Shown: positions 1-8,519, numbered from the stretch's first letter. The stretch: DNA of 63,250 nt from Clostridiales bacterium UBA1775 (GCA_002314595.1 DCGP01000003.1:1-63250), one strand, 5' to 3'. Notes: a model not told the origin generated them from the sequence alone. Numbers and translations: made by a program.

Positions 1-2
1 CG

Positions 3-50
3 ATTGCTCGTCTTGCTGCTGCACAAGCTGCAATTAAAGATGAAAAATAA
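3..50 (+). CDS. 3' end of an unidentified gene (partial)
   Basis: An open frame runs in from the left edge and stops at TAA 48-50. The visible tail reads IARLAAAQAAIKDEK. It is Ala-rich and probably helical, which is too little to name a family. It is followed at once by a strong bidirectional terminator, so it is the last gene of a plus-strand unit. Confidence 0.5.
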   Translation: MARLAAAQAAIKDEK

Positions 51-62
51 TTTATTCAAATT

Positions 63-97
63 AAAATCCTCTGCTTTTTAGCAGAGGATTTTTTCTA
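63..97. terminator. Bidirectional Rho-independent terminator
   Basis: The inverted repeat AAAATCCTCTGC / GCAGAGGATTTT closes a short T-rich loop. It has a T tract on the right and an A tract on the left, so it can end both the plus-strand gene at the left edge and the converging metallophosphoesterase gene. Confidence 0.85.
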
Positions 98-106
98 TTT
101 AAAAGC

Positions 107-1042
107 CTAATACATTGGATTATACTTTTCATATTCAGTTCCATATCTCTTTTCGGATGGGAAATAACATTCGGTAAAGCACCTATTGTCATGGTCTCTA
201 AAAAATACTCCCATAGTGTTGTCATTATATATATGAAGGAACACACTTCTGCAAGTGTTACCTCTAATATGCTCAAAGCTTGAAACATTAACCTGTGGTA
301 TGTCGTGCCAATCAACAGAGGAAATCCTACGGTACGCATTTTCCTTTGCCCACTTGTAGTCTCCAATATGAGCGTGTCCGTAAAAATGAATTTTATGGTT
401 TTTCGGCAACGGAAATAAATCATTAAAAGCATTTGACGCTCTGTTACCACCGGGGAATGAATAATGAGAGGCTGTAATTATAGGGCAAGTTTCATTTTTC
501 ATTTCAGCTTTAAGTTTTTCTACCTTATTATAATATACGTCATTTTTAGGAGCTTCATTTGAAACCCAAAACTGTGGTTCATTTCCCTGTGTAGTGTGTT
601 CGCTAATAAAATATACCACAAATTCACCTAATTGTATTTTAAAGTACCAATCATCATAGTCCTTGGTAGTATGCCAGTTGCTATGCTTTCTTATCTCATC
701 ATAAATAGGCACAAAGGGTTTTTCTTTATTTACACCATTTGAAAATTGTATTTCGTGGTTACCCATAACATAGCATAGTGGAATATCAAGACCTTCAAAT
801 GTCTTAATTTGCATTTCTGTCATTTTTAAAACGTGGTCAATATGCTCCACGCCAAAGCCCTCGATAGAATCTCCTAAATACCACATCATATCAGCAGGCT
901 TGCCCATACTTTTGTAGTCTGCAACGGAAACGTCCAAGCATTCCTTTGCATATTTAGGGTTGCCCTGTTGCAAGTCTGAAAATATCCAAATTTTATGTTT
1001 TGCTTTACTTAAAGAAATATTATACAGGTCATCAAAAATCAT
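107..1042 (-). CDS. Metallophosphoesterase family protein
   Basis: This is probably a calcineurin-like metal-dependent phosphohydrolase; the substrate is unknown. In order it shows FSDLQ near residue 20, YLGDS near 55, GNHE near 95, ASHYSF near 195 and FYGHAH near 225, which are the metal-binding motifs of the superfamily. The first motif is unusual: the family norm is Asp-x-His, while here Asp is followed by Leu-Gln. There is no signal peptide, so it should be cytoplasmic. I chose ATG at 1042 because AGAGG directly abuts the upstream ATG at 1051 but sits 9 nt from this one. It is a single-gene unit with its own promoter, divergent from nrdD. Confidence 0.75.
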   Translation of the reverse strand: MIFDDLYNISLSKAKHKIWIFSDLQQGNPKYAKECLDVSVADYKSMGKPADMMWYLGDSIEGFGVEHIDHVLKMTEMQIKTFEGLDIPLCYVMGNHEIQFSNGVNKEKPFVPIYDEIRKHSNWHTTKDYDDWYFKIQLGEFVVYFISEHTTQGNEPQFWVSNEAPKNDVYYNKVEKLKAEMKNETCPIITASHYSFPGGNRASNAFNDLFPLPKNHKIHFYGHAHIGDYKWAKENAYRRISSVDWHDIPQVNVSSFEHIRGNTCRSVFLHIYNDNTMGVFFRDHDNRCFTECYFPSEKRYGTEYEKYNPMY

Positions 1043-1074
1043 TTTTTTCATCCTCTTATACTAAAATCAATATA

Positions 1075-1103
1075 ATTATATAGCTTTCGTAACACTTTGT
1101 CAA
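1075..1103 (-). promoter_or_regulatory. Sigma-A promoter of the metallophosphoesterase gene
   Basis: On the minus strand, TTGACA (1098-1103) and TATAAT (1075-1080) are separated by exactly 17 bp, a full consensus promoter 33 bp upstream of the chosen start codon. Confidence 0.75.
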
Positions 1104-1213
1104 AGGTTTGTAACAGTGTTGAAATATTGTTTATGAAAAGTATACAAAAACAAATATTTTTTTTATAATTTTTAACAAATTGATACTTTTTTTAATAAAT
1201 TTTAAAATAAGTA

Positions 1214-1242
1214 TTGACATTTGTTATGAAATAGAATAATAT
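1214..1242 (+). promoter_or_regulatory. Sigma-A promoter of the nrdD operon
   Basis: TTGACA (1214-1219) and TAATAT (1237-1242) are separated by 17 bp. The -10 region overlaps a degenerate NrdR-box-like sequence at 1238-1253. Confidence 0.8.
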
Positions 1243-1269
1243 ATATATAGTACTTTTGAGCAAAAGCAA

Positions 1270-1285
1270 ACACAATATATTGTGT
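1270..1285 (+). promoter_or_regulatory. NrdR box (ATP-cone repressor operator)
   Basis: ACACAATATATTGTGT is a perfect 16-bp palindrome matching the known NrdR consensus. A second, poorer match at 1238-1253 (ATATATATAG core) lies 32 bp upstream, the usual centre-to-centre spacing of paired NrdR boxes, and covers the -10 element. NrdR itself is not in this window. Repression when dATP is high is expected from the family, not shown here. Confidence 0.85.
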
Positions 1286-1309
1286 ATTCATAAATAGGAG
1301 GGGAAACCA

Positions 1310-3592
1310 ATGATTCAAAGTATTATAAAGAGAGATGGGCGTATAGTATTATACGAACAGGACAAAATAGCAAAGGCTATTTTAAAGGCATTAGAGGCAA
1401 CAAAAGAAGGTGGAGCAGCAGAGGCTGCCATAGTAGCAAACGATGTTCAAATGAATTTGGAAGCAGAATTTGGTTCAACATCACCAAAGATTGAACAAAT
1501 TCAAGACGCAGTTGAATTTCAACTTATGAATCATGGTTTTACAGAAAGTGCAAAGGCTTACATCTTGTATCGTGCTAATCGTACAAGGGTCAGAGAAGTT
1601 AATACAAGCCTTATGAAAACCTTTGACGAAATCACAAAGATAGATGCCAAAAACAGTGATATGAAACGTGATAACGCCAACATTGACGGCAATACTGCAA
1701 TGGGTAGTATGCTTCAACTTGGTTCAGCAGGTGCAAGGGCATACAACGAAGCATATCTTTTAAAGCCTGAACACGCCAAGGCACAAAGAGAAGGCGATAT
1801 TCACATTCACGATTTTGACTTCTATTCGCTTACAACTACTTGCACACAGATAGATATTAAAAAACTTTTCAAAAACGGATTTTCGACCGGACACGGTTAT
1901 CTAAGAGAGCCACAAAGTATTCAAAGCTACGCAGCATTGGCAGCAATTGCAATCCAAGCTAACCAAAATGACCAGCATGGTGGACAGTCAATTCCTAACT
2001 TTGACTATGCTATGGCAGATGGTGTTTCAAAGACATTTAAAAAGCTGTATTCTCAAAAGCTTACAGAAGCTGTTGAAGACTTAGTTGATAGCGAAGACGA
2101 AAAGGACAATGTAGCAAAGGCAATTTCAAAGGCTGAAAAGGGAACAGGGGAATTCGCAAGACTTCTTGCAAATCCTGAATTTGATAAGATTGTAGCAGAT
2201 GAGCTCGTTTCAATTTATGGTTTAGATGCTCAAAAGGCAAAGCATATTGTGGAACGTGCAAGAACTCGTGCAGAAAAGAGAACAGACCGAGACACATATC
2301 AAGCAATGGAAGGCTTTGTTCATAACCTAAACACAATGCATTCCAGAGCAGGTGCACAAACACCATTCTCATCAATTAACTATGGTACAGATATTACACC
2401 CGAAGGCAGAATGGCAATTAAAAATGTTCTTTTAGCACTTGATGCAGGCTTGGGACAAGGTGAAACTTGTATCTTCCCAATTCACATATTTAAGGTAAAA
2501 GAAGGCGTAAACTATAACGAAGGCGACCCTAACTACGACTTATTCAGACTATGCTGCAAGGTTAGTGCCAAGAGATTGTTCCCTAACTTCGTATTTATAG
2601 ATTCACCATTCAATCTACAATATTACAAGCCGGGACGTCCTGAAACAGAAGTTGCGACAATGGGTTGTCGTACAAGGGTAATTGGTAACACCTTTGACAG
2701 TTCAAAGGAAATTTCTTATTCAAGAGGTAACCTTTCATTTACATCAATTAACTTACCAAGGCTTGCAATCGAAAGTAAGGGCGACGAAAAGTTGTTCTAT
2801 CAAAAACTTGATAATATGTTAGAACTTGTTGCACAACAACTTCTTGACAGGTTTGAAATTCAAGCATCAAAGCACGTTTACAACTATCCTTTCTTAATGG
2901 GACAAGGTGTATGGTTAGATTCAGAAAAATTGGGGCCATACGATGAAGTTAGAGAGGTACTAAAACATGGTACACTTTCAATTGGCTTTATCGGACTTGC
3001 AGAAACACTTACAGCACTATATGGTCATCACCATGGCGAAAGTGAAGAAATGCAGAAGAAAGGCCTTGAAATTATCGGCTATATGAGAAAGTTCACAGAC
3101 GATATGTCAAAGAAAAAGGGACTTAACTTCTCATTACTTGCAACACCGGCTGAGGGCTTGTCAGGTAGGTTTGTCCGTATGGACTTAAAACGCTATGGTA
3201 AAATCAGTGGTGTTACAGATAAAGAATACTATACAAACAGCTTCCACATTCCTGTATGGTATGATATTTCATCATACGATAAGATAAATTTAGAAGCACC
3301 ATACCACGCACTATGTAATGCAGGACATATTAGTTATGTAGAACTTGACGGTGATACATCTAAAAATATAGAAGCATTTGAATCAGTAGTACGTTGTATG
3401 CACGATGCAGGCATTGGCTATGGCAGTATCAACCACCCGGTTGACCGCGACCCTGTTTGTGGTTACGTTGGGGTAATTGGCGATACTTGTCCAAGATGTG
3501 GACGTCATGAAGGTGAAGCAATTTCAGACGAAAAGGCAGAAGAACTTAAAAAAATCTATCCGGAAATGCCAATATTTAAAGGCATAGAATAA
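1310..3592 (+). CDS. nrdD: Anaerobic (class III) ribonucleoside-triphosphate reductase, main chain
   Basis: It reduces ribonucleotides to deoxyribonucleotides without oxygen. Residues 1-95 form an ATP-cone allosteric domain. The barrel follows, with Cys at about 178 (TTTCTQ), 387 (GETCIFP) and 453 (MGCRTR); one of these should carry the thiyl radical. The C-terminus holds a zinc-finger-like stretch with Cys717, Cys727 and Cys730. The protein then ends without the glycyl-radical motif (R-x-x-GYL) that normally finishes NrdD; that motif is on the next small ORF. AGGAGG precedes the ATG. It is the first gene of an NrdR-controlled operon with the radical peptide and NrdG. Confidence 0.93.
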   Translation: MIQSIIKRDGRIVLYEQDKIAKAILKALEATKEGGAAEAAIVANDVQMNLEAEFGSTSPKIEQIQDAVEFQLMNHGFTESAKAYILYRANRTRVREVNTSLMKTFDEITKIDAKNSDMKRDNANIDGNTAMGSMLQLGSAGARAYNEAYLLKPEHAKAQREGDIHIHDFDFYSLTTTCTQIDIKKLFKNGFSTGHGYLREPQSIQSYAALAAIAIQANQNDQHGGQSIPNFDYAMADGVSKTFKKLYSQKLTEAVEDLVDSEDEKDNVAKAISKAEKGTGEFARLLANPEFDKIVADELVSIYGLDAQKAKHIVERARTRAEKRTDRDTYQAMEGFVHNLNTMHSRAGAQTPFSSINYGTDITPEGRMAIKNVLLALDAGLGQGETCIFPIHIFKVKEGVNYNEGDPNYDLFRLCCKVSAKRLFPNFVFIDSPFNLQYYKPGRPETEVATMGCRTRVIGNTFDSSKEISYSRGNLSFTSINLPRLAIESKGDEKLFYQKLDNMLELVAQQLLDRFEIQASKHVYNYPFLMGQGVWLDSEKLGPYDEVREVLKHGTLSIGFIGLAETLTALYGHHHGESEEMQKKGLEIIGYMRKFTDDMSKKKGLNFSLLATPAEGLSGRFVRMDLKRYGKISGVTDKEYYTNSFHIPVWYDISSYDKINLEAPYHALCNAGHISYVELDGDTSKNIEAFESVVRCMHDAGIGYGSINHPVDRDPVCGYVGVIGDTCPRCGRHEGEAISDEKAEELKKIYPEMPIFKGIE

Positions 3593-3615
3593 TATAAAAA
3601 TAGGAGGAAAATAAA

Positions 3616-3768
3616 ATGTTAGTAGAAAATAAAAAAGCTAAAATGGGCGAAGGTATCAGTTTTGAAAGAATTAGAAGAATTACAGGTTATCTTGTAGGTA
3701 CAATGGACAAATGGAACGATGCAAAACGTGCCGAAGAAAGAGACCGTGTTAAACACGAAATTGCTTAA
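3616..3768 (+). CDS. Separate glycyl-radical subunit of NrdD (50 aa)
   Basis: This short ORF has its own AGGAGG site and reads through to TAA 3766-3768. Around Gly24 it carries RRITGYL, the glycyl-radical motif of class III reductases (canonical RVxGYL), followed by a basic/acidic helix as at the end of intact NrdD. The preceding nrdD frame lacks this segment, so the reductase appears to be made of two polypeptides. A spare radical-domain protein for pyruvate formate-lyase (GrcA/YfiD) is a precedent for an active glycine supplied in trans. A sequencing frameshift is unlikely, because the small ORF has its own start and ribosome site 23 bp after the nrdD stop. Confidence 0.85.
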   Translation: MLVENKKAKMGEGISFERIRRITGYLVGTMDKWNDAKRAEERDRVKHEIA

Positions 3769-3770
3769 TT

Positions 3771-4280
3771 ATGCTTAATCTTTCAGGTATTATTACAGAT
3801 AGCATCGTAGATGGCCCGGGCATACGTACTACGGTATTTAGTCAGGGCTGTCCTCATCATTGCAAAGGGTGTCATAATCCGGAAACTTGGGAATTTGGCA
3901 CAGGTACTGATGTTACCGAGGAACGAGTTGTTGAGATTGTTAAAACAAATCCACTTTGTAAAAAGGTTACGTTTTCAGGTGGTGAACCATTTGCGCAGGC
4001 AAAGGCATTTGCCAAGCTTGGCAAACTTTTAAAGGCAGAGGGGTATGAGGTTGCCTCATATTCAGGTTATACATTTGAACAACTTGTTAACGGCAATGAT
4101 GAACAAAAGGAGCTTTTAGGAACAATAGATGTTTTAATTGATGGCCCGTTTATGTTAGAACAAAAAAGCTTAAACCTTAATTTCAGAGGTAGTAAAAACC
4201 AAAGAATAATAAATGTTCCAAAGAGCCTTGAAGCAAAAGAGGTTGTATTAGAAACAAGCCTTGGTTGGCTTGGACTTTAA
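3771..4280 (+). CDS. nrdG: Anaerobic ribonucleotide reductase activating protein (radical SAM)
   Basis: NrdG uses a [4Fe-4S] cluster and S-adenosylmethionine to install the glycyl radical on NrdD. The cluster motif CPHHCKGC (Cys-x3-Cys-x2-Cys) lies near residue 27, followed by HNPETW and the SAM-binding FSGGEPF stretch near 65. At 169 residues it has the normal family length. It starts 2 nt after the stop of the glycyl-radical peptide and no Shine-Dalgarno sequence precedes it, which implies translational coupling between the activase and the peptide carrying its target glycine. Confidence 0.93.
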   Translation: MLNLSGIITDSIVDGPGIRTTVFSQGCPHHCKGCHNPETWEFGTGTDVTEERVVEIVKTNPLCKKVTFSGGEPFAQAKAFAKLGKLLKAEGYEVASYSGYTFEQLVNGNDEQKELLGTIDVLIDGPFMLEQKSLNLNFRGSKNQRIINVPKSLEAKEVVLETSLGWLGL

Positions 4281-4294
4281 TCAAAATTAAGACG

Positions 4295-4333
4295 AAATAA
4301 CGCTGAGATTTTAAAGTCTCAGCGTTATTTTTA
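4295..4333. terminator. Bidirectional terminator between nrdG and the DeoR gene
   Basis: The 14-bp stem AAATAACGCTGAGA / TCTCAGCGTTATTT has an 8-nt loop and A/T tracts on both sides. It separates two convergent genes. Confidence 0.9.
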
Positions 4334-5074
4334 TACCTTTATAAATTTTGTGTTTTTAAACTTTTTCTTGGTTTTTTCCGGAAAGGCATAGTCGGATATT
4401 ACCATATCCACTTTTTCAAGGTCGCAAAGGATGATGGGCATACTTTCCCCAACCTTACTATGGTCTGCAAGATAATAAATTTTATCTGCATTTTCCATTG
4501 CGCATTGGTGTAGCAGGCTGTAAATTCCACTTCCGGAAAGCTTGCCATCAAGTGATATGCAACCACTTGAAAAGAACATTTTGTCAGTTTTATAATGCTT
4601 TATACACATTATAGTATCGTCTCCCGAAAGCATGGAAGGAGCCTCTACAATTTCACCACCTGTGCATATAACTTTTATACCATATTCACCTAAAAATATT
4701 GCTAATTGCATATTGTTGGTTATAACTGTAATGTCCTTTTTATACACAAGGTATTTACCCATACTTTCAGCAGTGGTAGAGCCGTCAATGAATATTGTAT
4801 CGCCGTCATTAACAAGGTCAGAGGCAAACTTTCCTATGTGATTTTTCGCCATTTTCATTTTGTGGTATCTAAATTCAATAGGCACGTCTTTTGCCTCTGT
4901 CAGCTCTGCACCACCATAGCTTCTTGTAATTAACCCTTGGTTTTCTAATATGGTTAAATCTCTGTTTATAGTGGCATTACTGTAATGTAAGGTTTCCCTT
5001 AAAAACTTTACGGTTGTATAACCATTTTCTTTTAAAATATTAAGAATAATATCTGTTCTTTCCTTTTGATACAC
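4331..5074 (-). CDS. DeoR-family transcriptional regulator
   Basis: This is a sugar-phosphate-responsive repressor type. Residues 1-57 form the DeoR helix-turn-helix (ILNILKENGYTTVKFL... NATINRDLTILENQG). Residues 75-235 form the sensor domain of the isomerase-like fold, with IFIDGSTT and ITNNMQLA motifs. The start is GTG with AGGGTGG upstream. It is divergent from the MATE exporter, which it may control through the shared 119-bp intergenic region. The effector is not evident. Confidence 0.88.
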   Translation of the reverse strand: MYQKERTDIILNILKENGYTTVKFLRETLHYSNATINRDLTILENQGLITRSYGGAELTEAKDVPIEFRYHKMKMAKNHIGKFASDLVNDGDTIFIDGSTTAESMGKYLVYKKDITVITNNMQLAIFLGEYGIKVICTGGEIVEAPSMLSGDDTIMCIKHYKTDKMFFSSGCISLDGKLSGSGIYSLLHQCAMENADKIYYLADHSKVGESMPIILCDLEKVDMVISDYAFPEKTKKKFKNTKFIKV

Positions 5075-5092
5075 ATAACCACCCTTTTGATA

Positions 5093-5107
5093 AAAGTTGA
5101 TAACTTT
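5093..5107. promoter_or_regulatory. Candidate operator in the deoR/MATE intergenic region
   Basis: AAAGTT-GAT-AACTTT is a perfect inverted repeat just upstream of the DeoR start. The direct repeat TTTTGATAAA also occurs at 5085-5094 and 5134-5143, the second copy lying inside the MATE promoter spacer. Assignment to the DeoR protein is inference. Confidence 0.45.
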
Positions 5108-5125
5108 CCATAATTTTATCCAAAC

Positions 5126-5154
5126 TTGAAAAATTTTGATAAATTATATATAAT
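5126..5154 (+). promoter_or_regulatory. Sigma-A promoter of the MATE gene
   Basis: TTGAAA (5126-5131) and TATAAT (5149-5154) are separated by 17 bp. The start codon follows 39 bp downstream. Confidence 0.75.
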
Positions 5155-5193
5155 ATATTATATAAAAATAAGAATTTTGTCAAGAGGTGCAAA

Positions 5194-6534
5194 ATGAAAG
5201 ACTTAACGAAAGGAAACATATATAAAACATTTTTGCTGTTTGCAATACCAATGGTGCTTTCAGGCTTTTTGTCCCAAGCATATAGTATTATTGACACAAT
5301 AATGGCAGGCAAATTGTTAGATGCAGATAGCCTTGCAATGATAGGCTGCACCTCTGCATTTATAACTTTTTTCTGTTCAGTGTTTTGGGGGTATGGAATC
5401 GGATTTTCAATATATATTGCCCGTTTATTTGGGGCAAAGGAATATGAAAAATTAAAGGAAGCTATATATTTAAATTACGGAATAATGATAGTAATTGTCC
5501 TTGCATTAAGTGTATTTTTTGTTCTGTTTAAAGGGCAAGTTTTGGAACTTTTAAACGTAGACCCTGTTATTCGTGATGGGGCAGGAAGGTATTTTGCAAT
5601 TTATATGTTAGGCTCAATATTTGTGCTTTTGTCATATAATGGAGTTTACCTTATGAATGCAATGGGCAGTGGCTCATTTCCCTTATATATGTCAATGATT
5701 TCAACGGTCATACATATTGTGGGTAACTTTATTTCGGTTAAATATTTGAATTTAGGGGTTTTGGGTATAGCAATCTCCACTGTACTTTCTGCATTTGTAG
5801 TTGACCTGTGCTATTTTGCTGAGCTTCGTAAATGCTTTAAGCAGTTAGGCGTTGGGGATTATAAGGTTAGCTTTTCTGTTAAAAGCCTTGCTCCGTCAAC
5901 AAAATATGCAATTCCTGTAATGATGCAACAAATGATAATGTATGTGTCGTCATTTGTGATTTCACCAATGATTAACGGTATAGGTAAATCTGCCTCTGCC
6001 GCCTATGTTATTTGTTTGAAAGTATATGATATTAACGCAACAATCTATCAAAATTCAGCGAAGACTCTTTCAAATTATGAGGCTCAAAGCATAGGTGCTA
6101 AAAAGTATGAAAATATTAAAAAAGGCTTACGAGTAGGCTTTTTGCAAGGGCTGTTGTTTTCCCTTCCGGCACTTGTGCTTTCAATAGTTTTTGCAGATAG
6201 CTTTTGCCTTGCATTCTTGCCAAGTGGTTATTCCGGTGAAGCTTTAAACCTTTCACTAACCTTTGTGCAGTTCTTCTTGCCATTTATACTGTTTAATTTG
6301 GTAAATAACTTGTTCCATAGCTTTTACAGAGGAGTTGCTGCAATGAAGCTTTTGGTTGTTGCAGCAACAATAGGCTCGGTAGCAAGAATGATTGCAACCT
6401 TCCTGACTGTTGGCAAATACGGAATGAATGGAGCATATTTTGGTTGGGCATTTTCATGGTTTGCTGAATTTGTATTTGTACTATTTGTTTATTATACAAA
6501 CAGATGGAAAAGGGAAGAATTTGGGAATATATAA
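5194..6534 (+). CDS. MATE family efflux transporter
   Basis: The 446-residue protein has about twelve hydrophobic segments arranged as two repeats, typical of Na+- or H+-coupled multidrug and toxin exporters in the cytoplasmic membrane. The N-terminus (AIPMVLSGFLSQAYSIIDTIMAG) matches the conserved first helix of the family. AAGAGGTG precedes the ATG. The substrate cannot be read from the sequence. The gene has its own promoter and is divergent from a DeoR regulator, so sugar-linked control is possible. Confidence 0.88.
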   Translation: MKDLTKGNIYKTFLLFAIPMVLSGFLSQAYSIIDTIMAGKLLDADSLAMIGCTSAFITFFCSVFWGYGIGFSIYIARLFGAKEYEKLKEAIYLNYGIMIVIVLALSVFFVLFKGQVLELLNVDPVIRDGAGRYFAIYMLGSIFVLLSYNGVYLMNAMGSGSFPLYMSMISTVIHIVGNFISVKYLNLGVLGIAISTVLSAFVVDLCYFAELRKCFKQLGVGDYKVSFSVKSLAPSTKYAIPVMMQQMIMYVSSFVISPMINGIGKSASAAYVICLKVYDINATIYQNSAKTLSNYEAQSIGAKKYENIKKGLRVGFLQGLLFSLPALVLSIVFADSFCLAFLPSGYSGEALNLSLTFVQFFLPFILFNLVNNLFHSFYRGVAAMKLLVVAATIGSVARMIATFLTVGKYGMNGAYFGWAFSWFAEFVFVLFVYYTNRWKREEFGNI

Positions 6535-6542
6535 AATAAACG

Positions 6543-6572
6543 AACTGTCCCAGTTGGCGACAGTTAGTTTTA
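6543..6572. terminator. Weak bidirectional terminator after MATE and cysK
   Basis: AACTGTC / GACAGTT forms a 7-bp stem with a 9-nt loop, flanked by modest T-rich tails on both strands. It is the only hairpin between these two convergent genes. Confidence 0.5.
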
Positions 6573-6610
6573 GGTTATAAAAATATAGTGTATTTTCCTA
6601 CAACCTACCA

Positions 6611-7540
6611 TTAGTCATAAAGAGTAGTAGACAAATATCTATCCCCCGAATCAGGGAATAATACCACAATTCTTTTACCTTTGTTTTCAGGTCGTTTTGC
6701 AACCTCTATTGCACCACAAAGTGCAGCACCTGAGGATATTCCTATTAAAAATCCTTCGATAGTACCCATTTCTCTTGCATACTTGTAAGCATCTTCTGTT
6801 GCAATGGGTAATACTTCATCATAAATTTCAGTATCCAAAATTTCAGGTACAAAGTTTGCACCAATACCTTGAATACCATGACTGCCTGCATGACCTTGTG
6901 AAAGCATAGGCGATTCCTTTGGCTCAACAGCAACAATTTTGATATTCTTGTTTTTAGATTTTAGATATTTTCCAACACCTGTTATTGTGCCGCCTGTACC
7001 CACTCCGGCAACAAATATGTCAACGTCTCCGTCAGTATCTCTGTATATTTCAGGGCCTGTTGTTTCAAAGTGTATTTTAGGGTTTGCAGGGTTAATAAAC
7101 TGCCCTGCAATAAAGCTGTTTTGGGTGTTTTTAGCAATTTCTTCTGCTTTTTCTATTGCTCCTGCCATACCCTTTGAGCCTTCTGTTAGCACCAATTCGG
7201 CACCAAATGCCTTCATTAGCTTTCTGCGTTCCTCGGACATTGTTTCAGGCATAACGATAATTGCCTTATATCCTCTTGCAGTTGCAACGGACGCAAGGCC
7301 GATTCCCGTATTGCCTGAGGTTGGCTCTATTATAACGGAGTCCGGCTTTAATATGCCACGTCTTTCGGCGTCGTCAATCATTGATTTACCAACTCTGTCC
7401 TTGGCAGAGCCTGCCGGGTTAAAGGATTCTAATTTAGCATATATTTTACATTTAAGGTCATATTTTTTTTCAATTTGATTAAGCTCTAAAAGAGGAGTGT
7501 TACCGATTAACTCTTCAACTGATTTATATATGTTTGCCAT
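6611..7540 (-). CDS. cysK: Cysteine synthase A (O-acetylserine sulfhydrylase)
   Basis: This PLP enzyme makes L-cysteine from O-acetylserine and sulfide. The Schiff-base lysine is in NPAGSAKDR near residue 47, the substrate loop PTSGNTG near 73, and the phosphate-binding GVGTGGTITG near 178. At 309 residues it has the family length. It lies 14 bp downstream of the fruK-like gene, so the two are co-transcribed. A cystathionine beta-synthase role is less likely because there is no extra domain. Confidence 0.93.
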   Translation of the reverse strand: MANIYKSVEELIGNTPLLELNQIEKKYDLKCKIYAKLESFNPAGSAKDRVGKSMIDDAERRGILKPDSVIIEPTSGNTGIGLASVATARGYKAIIVMPETMSEERRKLMKAFGAELVLTEGSKGMAGAIEKAEEIAKNTQNSFIAGQFINPANPKIHFETTGPEIYRDTDGDVDIFVAGVGTGGTITGVGKYLKSKNKNIKIVAVEPKESPMLSQGHAGSHGIQGIGANFVPEILDTEIYDEVLPIATEDAYKYAREMGTIEGFLIGISSGAALCGAIEVAKRPENKGKRIVVLFPDSGDRYLSTTLYD

Positions 7541-7554
7541 TTTTAATTCTCCTT

Positions 7555-8487
7555 TTACAATTCTTCAACAGTGCAACCATCTGCATATCCCAAAAGCTCA
7601 ACCAATGACGGAATGTTGTTGCCTTCTTTTGTAATTTTGGCACTTGCAAATGATGTGGCAAGCACTAACTGAGTTTTAAAGTTAAAGCCACTTAAATATC
7701 CGTGACAAAGGCCTGCCATAAAGGCGTCCCCTGCACCGACTGTGGAAAGTGGTTCAATATTAGGAGATTTAACTGCAAGGACTTCGTCCTTTGAAACGCC
7801 TATTGCACCTCTTTCGGAAAGGGATACAATTACATATTTTATACCGTATTTTTCTACAATTTTTTTAGAAGCCTCCACGATTTCTTGGTCTGTCATCTCA
7901 CTTTTGCCGATTAGCTCACAAAATTCTTTGTAATTAGGCTTAATATATGTAGGTGAGGCTTCAAGGGCTGCTTTCATAAGCGTGCCGTTGCAATCTAAAA
8001 ATGTAGGTTTGTTTTCTGCCTTTGCCATTTTAACCAATTCAAAATATTCGTGAATATTCATTTCCGGCAGCAAACTGCCACTTAAAACAACTGCCTCACA
8101 TTTTTTAATATATTCCTTGTATTTAGCAATGAACTCGTCATATTCCTTTTGAGTAATCGGATTGCCGGCTTCATTTATTTCTGTAATGTTGTGAGATGTT
8201 ACATCCATAACCTTAACATTTAAACGAATATCCCCTTCAACTCTTACCAAATCTTCTTTAATGCCGTCTGATGCAAGCTCCGAAAGGAGAATATCCCCGT
8301 TTCTGCCACCAACAAACCCAATTACTGTATTATCTCTACTTACTTGTTTTAGTACACGAGATACATTGATACCATTACTACCTGCATTATATATAATTCT
8401 TTGCGCACGGTTTACATCGTTTTCTTTAAAGTTTTCAACAATATACGTCTTATCAACTGCCGGGTTAATAGTTACTGTAATTACCAT
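7555..8487 (-). CDS. fruK: 1-phosphofructokinase family hexose kinase
   Basis: This PfkB-fold sugar kinase phosphorylates a sugar phosphate, most likely fructose 1-phosphate; tagatose 6-phosphate is the alternative in the same subfamily. It begins with the characteristic MVITVTINPAVDKTY, has the N-GSNGINVSRVL substrate region near residue 38 and the catalytic STVGAGDAF loop with its Asp base near 250. GGAGGT precedes the ATG. It heads the unit with cysK. No PTS fructose permease lies beside it, so the sugar source is unclear. Confidence 0.82.
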   Translation of the reverse strand: MVITVTINPAVDKTYIVENFKENDVNRAQRIIYNAGSNGINVSRVLKQVSRDNTVIGFVGGRNGDILLSELASDGIKEDLVRVEGDIRLNVKVMDVTSHNITEINEAGNPITQKEYDEFIAKYKEYIKKCEAVVLSGSLLPEMNIHEYFELVKMAKAENKPTFLDCNGTLMKAALEASPTYIKPNYKEFCELIGKSEMTDQEIVEASKKIVEKYGIKYVIVSLSERGAIGVSKDEVLAVKSPNIEPLSTVGAGDAFMAGLCHGYLSGFNFKTQLVLATSFASAKITKEGNNIPSLVELLGYADGCTVEEL

Positions 8488-8519
8488 TATAGTACCTCCT
8501 AAAATTTATCGTTTAATAT

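Noticed and set aside
6571..6607. TAGGTT...AACCTA as a second terminator after cysK
   Set aside because: The 6-bp arms enclose a 25-nt loop and no T tract follows on either strand.
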